Below the pieces are notes generated by a model. The model had not been told where the DNA came from and ran no database searches. It saw only the letters and a program-made list of their open reading frames with translations. Positions 5,150 to 7,676 of a stretch of DNA of 7,676 bases are shown here, in pieces. The DNA is from JAKSCF01 sp028279945 (GTDB lineage: Bacteria; Bacillota; Clostridia; Peptostreptococcales; JAAYPU01). The translations under genes and the position numbers were made by a program. The stretch is from NCBI GenBank assembly GCA_028279945.1, contig JANQMT010000019.1, positions 1 through 7,676 on the forward strand. The letters are read 5' to 3'. Positions within the stretch are counted from its first letter, which is position 1; each line of letters starts with the position of its first letter.

Positions 5150-6247
5150 ATGACAAAAAAAATATACACGCTTTTTATAATTTTTATGCTGATGATTGTA
5201 AGTATTGCAGGCTGTTCAAAGAATGATGTTGAAACCATTGGATTCGTTGAAGATTCACAAGAAGAAGTAGTCGATAGTAATGATGAGCAGGAAGACGAAA
5301 TTGAAGAGGTTGAAATAGATTATGAAAAAATAAAACCAAACGAAGCCGGACAGATTATGGTACTCATGTATCATAGTATTGGTGACGAAGAAAAAATCTT
5401 CACAAGAACACCCGATAATTTAAAAAAAGATTTACAAACCTTGTACGATTTAAAATATCGTCCCATTAGTTTAGAAGATTATGCAACTGGAAATATTAAT
5501 GTTGAAGCCGGCTGTTCACCGGTGGTTTTAACCTTTGATGATGGTCATCAAAACAATTTTAATGTCATTGAAAAAGAAGACGGTACCATAGAAATTGATC
5601 CGCTTTGTGCAGTAAGCATTTTGGAAGAATTTAATAAAAAACATCCGGATTTTCCATTAGAGGCAACCTTTTTTCTAAATGGAGGAACACCTTTTAGACA
5701 GAGTGAGCATTTGGAATTTAAAATAAAATATCTTATAGAAAAAGGAATGGATATTGGTAATCATACGGCTAATCATATTGATTTATCTGATACCAATGAT
5801 CCTGAAAAAATAATAAGTGAAATTACAAAAGTGAATGATTTAATCACTCAATATGTACCTGATTATGAAGTCAATACTTTATCTTTACCCTTTGGGGGAA
5901 AACCTCAGACGGATGAATTAAAGCAAATAGTTATTGAGGGTGACAATGGGCAATATAAAAATATTGCTATTGTTGAAGTCGGTTGGGACCCTTATAAATC
6001 ACCTTTTGATAAAGATTTTAATCCTTATGCGATTCATCGAGTGAGAGCCAGTGATTTGCAAGAATACGTAAAAGGATGCGGGATTAACGACTGGATTCAA
6101 AGAATTGAAAAAGGTGAAAGAACCAAGTTTATTTCAGACGGCAGCCCTGATAAAGTCACAGTACCGGAAAAATATAAAGATAAAATTGATGTGAACAAAA
6201 TAGGCGATAGAGAATTGATTACCTATACGTTGGAAGAAACGCAATAA
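5150..6247 (+). CDS. Lipoprotein polysaccharide deacetylase (NodB-type domain)
   Basis: This 365-residue protein is predicted to be membrane-anchored and extracellular. A KK-plus-hydrophobic signal peptide ends in the lipobox SIAGC (Cys22), then comes an acidic linker (residues ~33-58) and the catalytic domain from ~67. Motif 1 is TFDDGH (Asp130 as likely base, Asp131 as metal ligand). Motif 2 is H-T-x-x-H (His205, His209, the other metal ligands). Motif 3 appears as LPFGG (~246-250) but lacks the usual Arg. VGWDPY (~277-282) and IHR (His296) probably supply motifs 4 and 5. The family removes N-acetyl or O-acetyl groups from peptidoglycan or exopolysaccharide; the substrate cannot be told from sequence. 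It has its own promoter and terminator, so it is a single-gene unit. Confidence 0.9.
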   Translation: MTKKIYTLFIIFMLMIVSIAGCSKNDVETIGFVEDSQEEVVDSNDEQEDEIEEVEIDYEKIKPNEAGQIMVLMYHSIGDEEKIFTRTPDNLKKDLQTLYDLKYRPISLEDYATGNINVEAGCSPVVLTFDDGHQNNFNVIEKEDGTIEIDPLCAVSILEEFNKKHPDFPLEATFFLNGGTPFRQSEHLEFKIKYLIEKGMDIGNHTANHIDLSDTNDPEKIISEITKVNDLITQYVPDYEVNTLSLPFGGKPQTDELKQIVIEGDNGQYKNIAIVEVGWDPYKSPFDKDFNPYAIHRVRASDLQEYVKGCGINDWIQRIEKGERTKFISDGSPDKVTVPEKYKDKIDVNKIGDRELITYTLEETQ

Positions 6248-6314
6248 TGAAGAAACTTTTATATACTGCATTCAATTGCCACAGTTTTTTTCTAAAAAAC
6301 TTGATATTATTGAG

Positions 6315-6343
6315 AACTGCTGAAAGCCATCAGCAGTTTTTTT
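6315..6343 (+). terminator. Rho-independent terminator after the deacetylase
   Basis: A perfect 9-bp stem, AACTGCTGA (6315-6323) with TCAGCAGTT (6330-6338), has a 6-nt AAGCCA loop and a T run at 6337-6343. It lies about 70 nt past the stop and separates this gene from the response regulator. Confidence 0.92.
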
Positions 6344-6394
6344 GCAGTTTATCATGAATAATATGGCTTTTAATATATCCATAATTAAAAACTA

Positions 6395-6423
6395 TTCAAA
6401 TCAATAATGATAGGTGATATAAT
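6395..6423 (+). promoter_or_regulatory. Extended -10 promoter of the response regulator gene
   Basis: TGATATAAT (6415-6423) is a perfect extended -10 element (TG, one base, TATAAT). TTCAAA (6395-6400, 4 of 6 matches to TTGACA) lies 17 nt upstream. Transcription would start near 6430, giving a leader of roughly 55 nt to the TTG start. Confidence 0.65.
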
Positions 6424-6485
6424 AATGATTACATTGAGATTAAATTTATGTTAAATCTATGAAAAATGAAAGTGAGGCTGTAAAA

Positions 6486-7676
6486 TTGATTAAAGTTTTA
6501 ATAGCTGATGACGAGCTTTTAGTGAGAATTGGATTAAAGACCACCATCGATTGGGAGAAAAATGGATTTACTATTGTAGGTGAAGCTAGAAATGGTAAAG
6601 AAGCTGTTGAACTTTTTGATAAATTTATGCCGCATATTTTGATTACAGATATAAGAATGCCTGTTATAGACGGATTAGAAGTTATTAAAATACTTAAAGA
6701 AAAGAAAAAAGATTTAAAGTCTATTATACTCACCCATTATGACGATTTCTCGTACGCACAAAAGGCAATAAAACTTGGTGCATCCGAATTTATATTAAAA
6801 AACAACTTGTCATCCGACAACCTGTTATTAACATTGAAAAAATTGTCTGATGAAATCGTACCCAAAGAAAATGATTACATCAATAATTCCATTCAAATGA
6901 ATTTCCTAAACTATGCCTTAGAAAAAGCCATATTATCTAACATTTCTAAGATTGACTATGAAGAGCTGATGAATATAAATGTGGACAGTCAGTCTTATGG
7001 AAGCTATTTCGTAGCGTATGGTAAAATATGCTATAACAGCGACTTGGATTATGACGTGAGCAATAGTGAATTTTATAAGAATTTGTCTAATTTTTTTACT
7101 CCCAAAGATAATGTAAAGCAAGCGATGATGATGGTTGAAAATCATCTGATTTATCTATATAACTTGAATTTTAGCACCCATAACCATAAAAAAGAAAAAG
7201 AAGAGATTATAGAGATTCTCAAAAGGAATATTAAGCAATATTTTGATTTAGAAATGTACTTTGGAGTAAGCTCTACCGGTGGTCAACTTTTAGATATTCC
7301 AATGCTGGTGGAGGAGGGAAAGAAAGCTTGTGGAAGATGTTTTTTTAGTGAAAGCAAAATGATCCATTATCATAAAGATTTTGAAAAAATACAGGAAGTC
7401 AGCGTTAAGATAAGGCCGGATATTATAAGAGGCTATATTGATGATGGTGAGATGGACAAACTGTATGCGTATATAGATGATCGATTCGATAAAATCTATA
7501 GTACTTACAACAAGATAGGGGTAAGAAAACTTTTTATAGACTTCATCAGTTTGGCTAAGATCATCCACCATGGGAAACATTCTGAAGAAGAAATGGTCAA
7601 TGAAGCCAAATTCAGGTATCTATATTTTGATAAGCTGGCAGATTTTAATGCCATAAAAGTATATGTCAAAGACGTA
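6486..7676 (+). CDS. YesN-like response regulator, AraC-type (3' partial)
   Basis: The frame is open for 397 codons to the window edge. Residues 1-~118 are a receiver domain: acidic pair Asp8-Asp9 (KVLIADDE), phosphoacceptor Asp55 in LITDIRMP, then Thr83 (IILTHYDDF) and Lys105 (EFILK) in the usual places. IDWEKNGF and YDDFSYAQKAIKLGA are characteristic of the YesN class, which pairs with YesM-type membrane histidine kinases and commonly controls carbohydrate uptake and use. Residues ~120-397 match the long middle region of these proteins. The expected C-terminal AraC helix-turn-helix (about 100 residues) lies beyond the window. The start is taken as TTG 6486 because GTGAGG (6472-6477) is 8 nt upstream and the protein then begins (M)IKVLIADDE as in the family. 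An in-frame ATG at 6459 lacks a ribosome binding site. The partner kinase is not in the window and may be downstream. Confidence 0.85.
   Translation, partial: MIKVLIADDELLVRIGLKTTIDWEKNGFTIVGEARNGKEAVELFDKFMPHILITDIRMPVIDGLEVIKILKEKKKDLKSIILTHYDDFSYAQKAIKLGASEFILKNNLSSDNLLLTLKKLSDEIVPKENDYINNSIQMNFLNYALEKAILSNISKIDYEELMNINVDSQSYGSYFVAYGKICYNSDLDYDVSNSEFYKNLSNFFTPKDNVKQAMMMVENHLIYLYNLNFSTHNHKKEKEEIIEILKRNIKQYFDLEMYFGVSSTGGQLLDIPMLVEEGKKACGRCFFSESKMIHYHKDFEKIQEVSVKIRPDIIRGYIDDGEMDKLYAYIDDRFDKIYSTYNKIGVRKLFIDFISLAKIIHHGKHSEEEMVNEAKFRYLYFDKLADFNAIKVYVKDV

Noticed and set aside
6426..6488. ATG 6459 as start of the response regulator, and a 9-codon leader frame from ATG 6426
   Set aside because: ATG 6459 has no ribosome binding site, while TTG 6486 has GTGAGG and gives the standard receiver start. 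The only AGGTGA before ATG 6426 (6412-6417) overlaps the extended -10 element and would not be transcribed.

Overview
The window looks like chromosomal DNA from a low-G+C, endospore-forming Firmicute, most likely a member of the Clostridia. The evidence is an alpha/beta-type small acid-soluble spore protein, a DUF4364 protein and a small stand-alone TSCPD protein (families typical of Clostridia), strong AGGAGG-type ribosome binding sites, and A+T-rich intergenic DNA. I cannot name the genus.

Layout. Positions 1-600: the 3' end of a probable folC with its terminator, then a small TSCPD protein on the minus strand. Positions 601-2074: a cytoplasmic seven-bladed YVTN-type beta-propeller (plus) convergent with a DUF4364 protein (minus); the stop codons are only 4 nt apart. 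Positions 2075-2407: the intergenic region between DUF4364 and a Crp/Fnr-type regulator. It holds the most unusual item here, a 205-bp non-coding foldback element with perfect 20-bp terminal inverted repeats and a series of similarly built internal hairpins. Positions 2408-4603: a Crp/Fnr regulator followed by an amidase-signature enzyme and a strong terminator. This block is visibly richer in G+C than its neighbours, and a copy of GAGGCTGTCC lies at each edge. Positions 4627-4827: the spore protein on the minus strand. Positions 4828-5149: an A+T-rich gap with inverted repeats and a 7-1-7 palindrome. Positions 5150-6343: a lipoprotein polysaccharide deacetylase and its terminator. Positions 6395-7676: a promoter and the 5' part of a YesN-like response regulator that runs off the window and starts with TTG.

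How the genes relate. Most are separate single-gene units with their own promoters and terminators, so this is not one large pathway cluster. The clearest functional pair is the Crp/Fnr regulator and the amidase, which are co-oriented with 79-82 nt between them and no terminator. The response regulator is probably the first gene of a two-component unit that continues past the right edge. I see no transposase, phage gene, CRISPR array, tRNA or rRNA.

The best candidate for something undescribed is the 205-bp element at 2117-2321. It is either a non-autonomous, MITE-like element (TA at both tips) or a structured RNA. The sequence alone does not decide between them.
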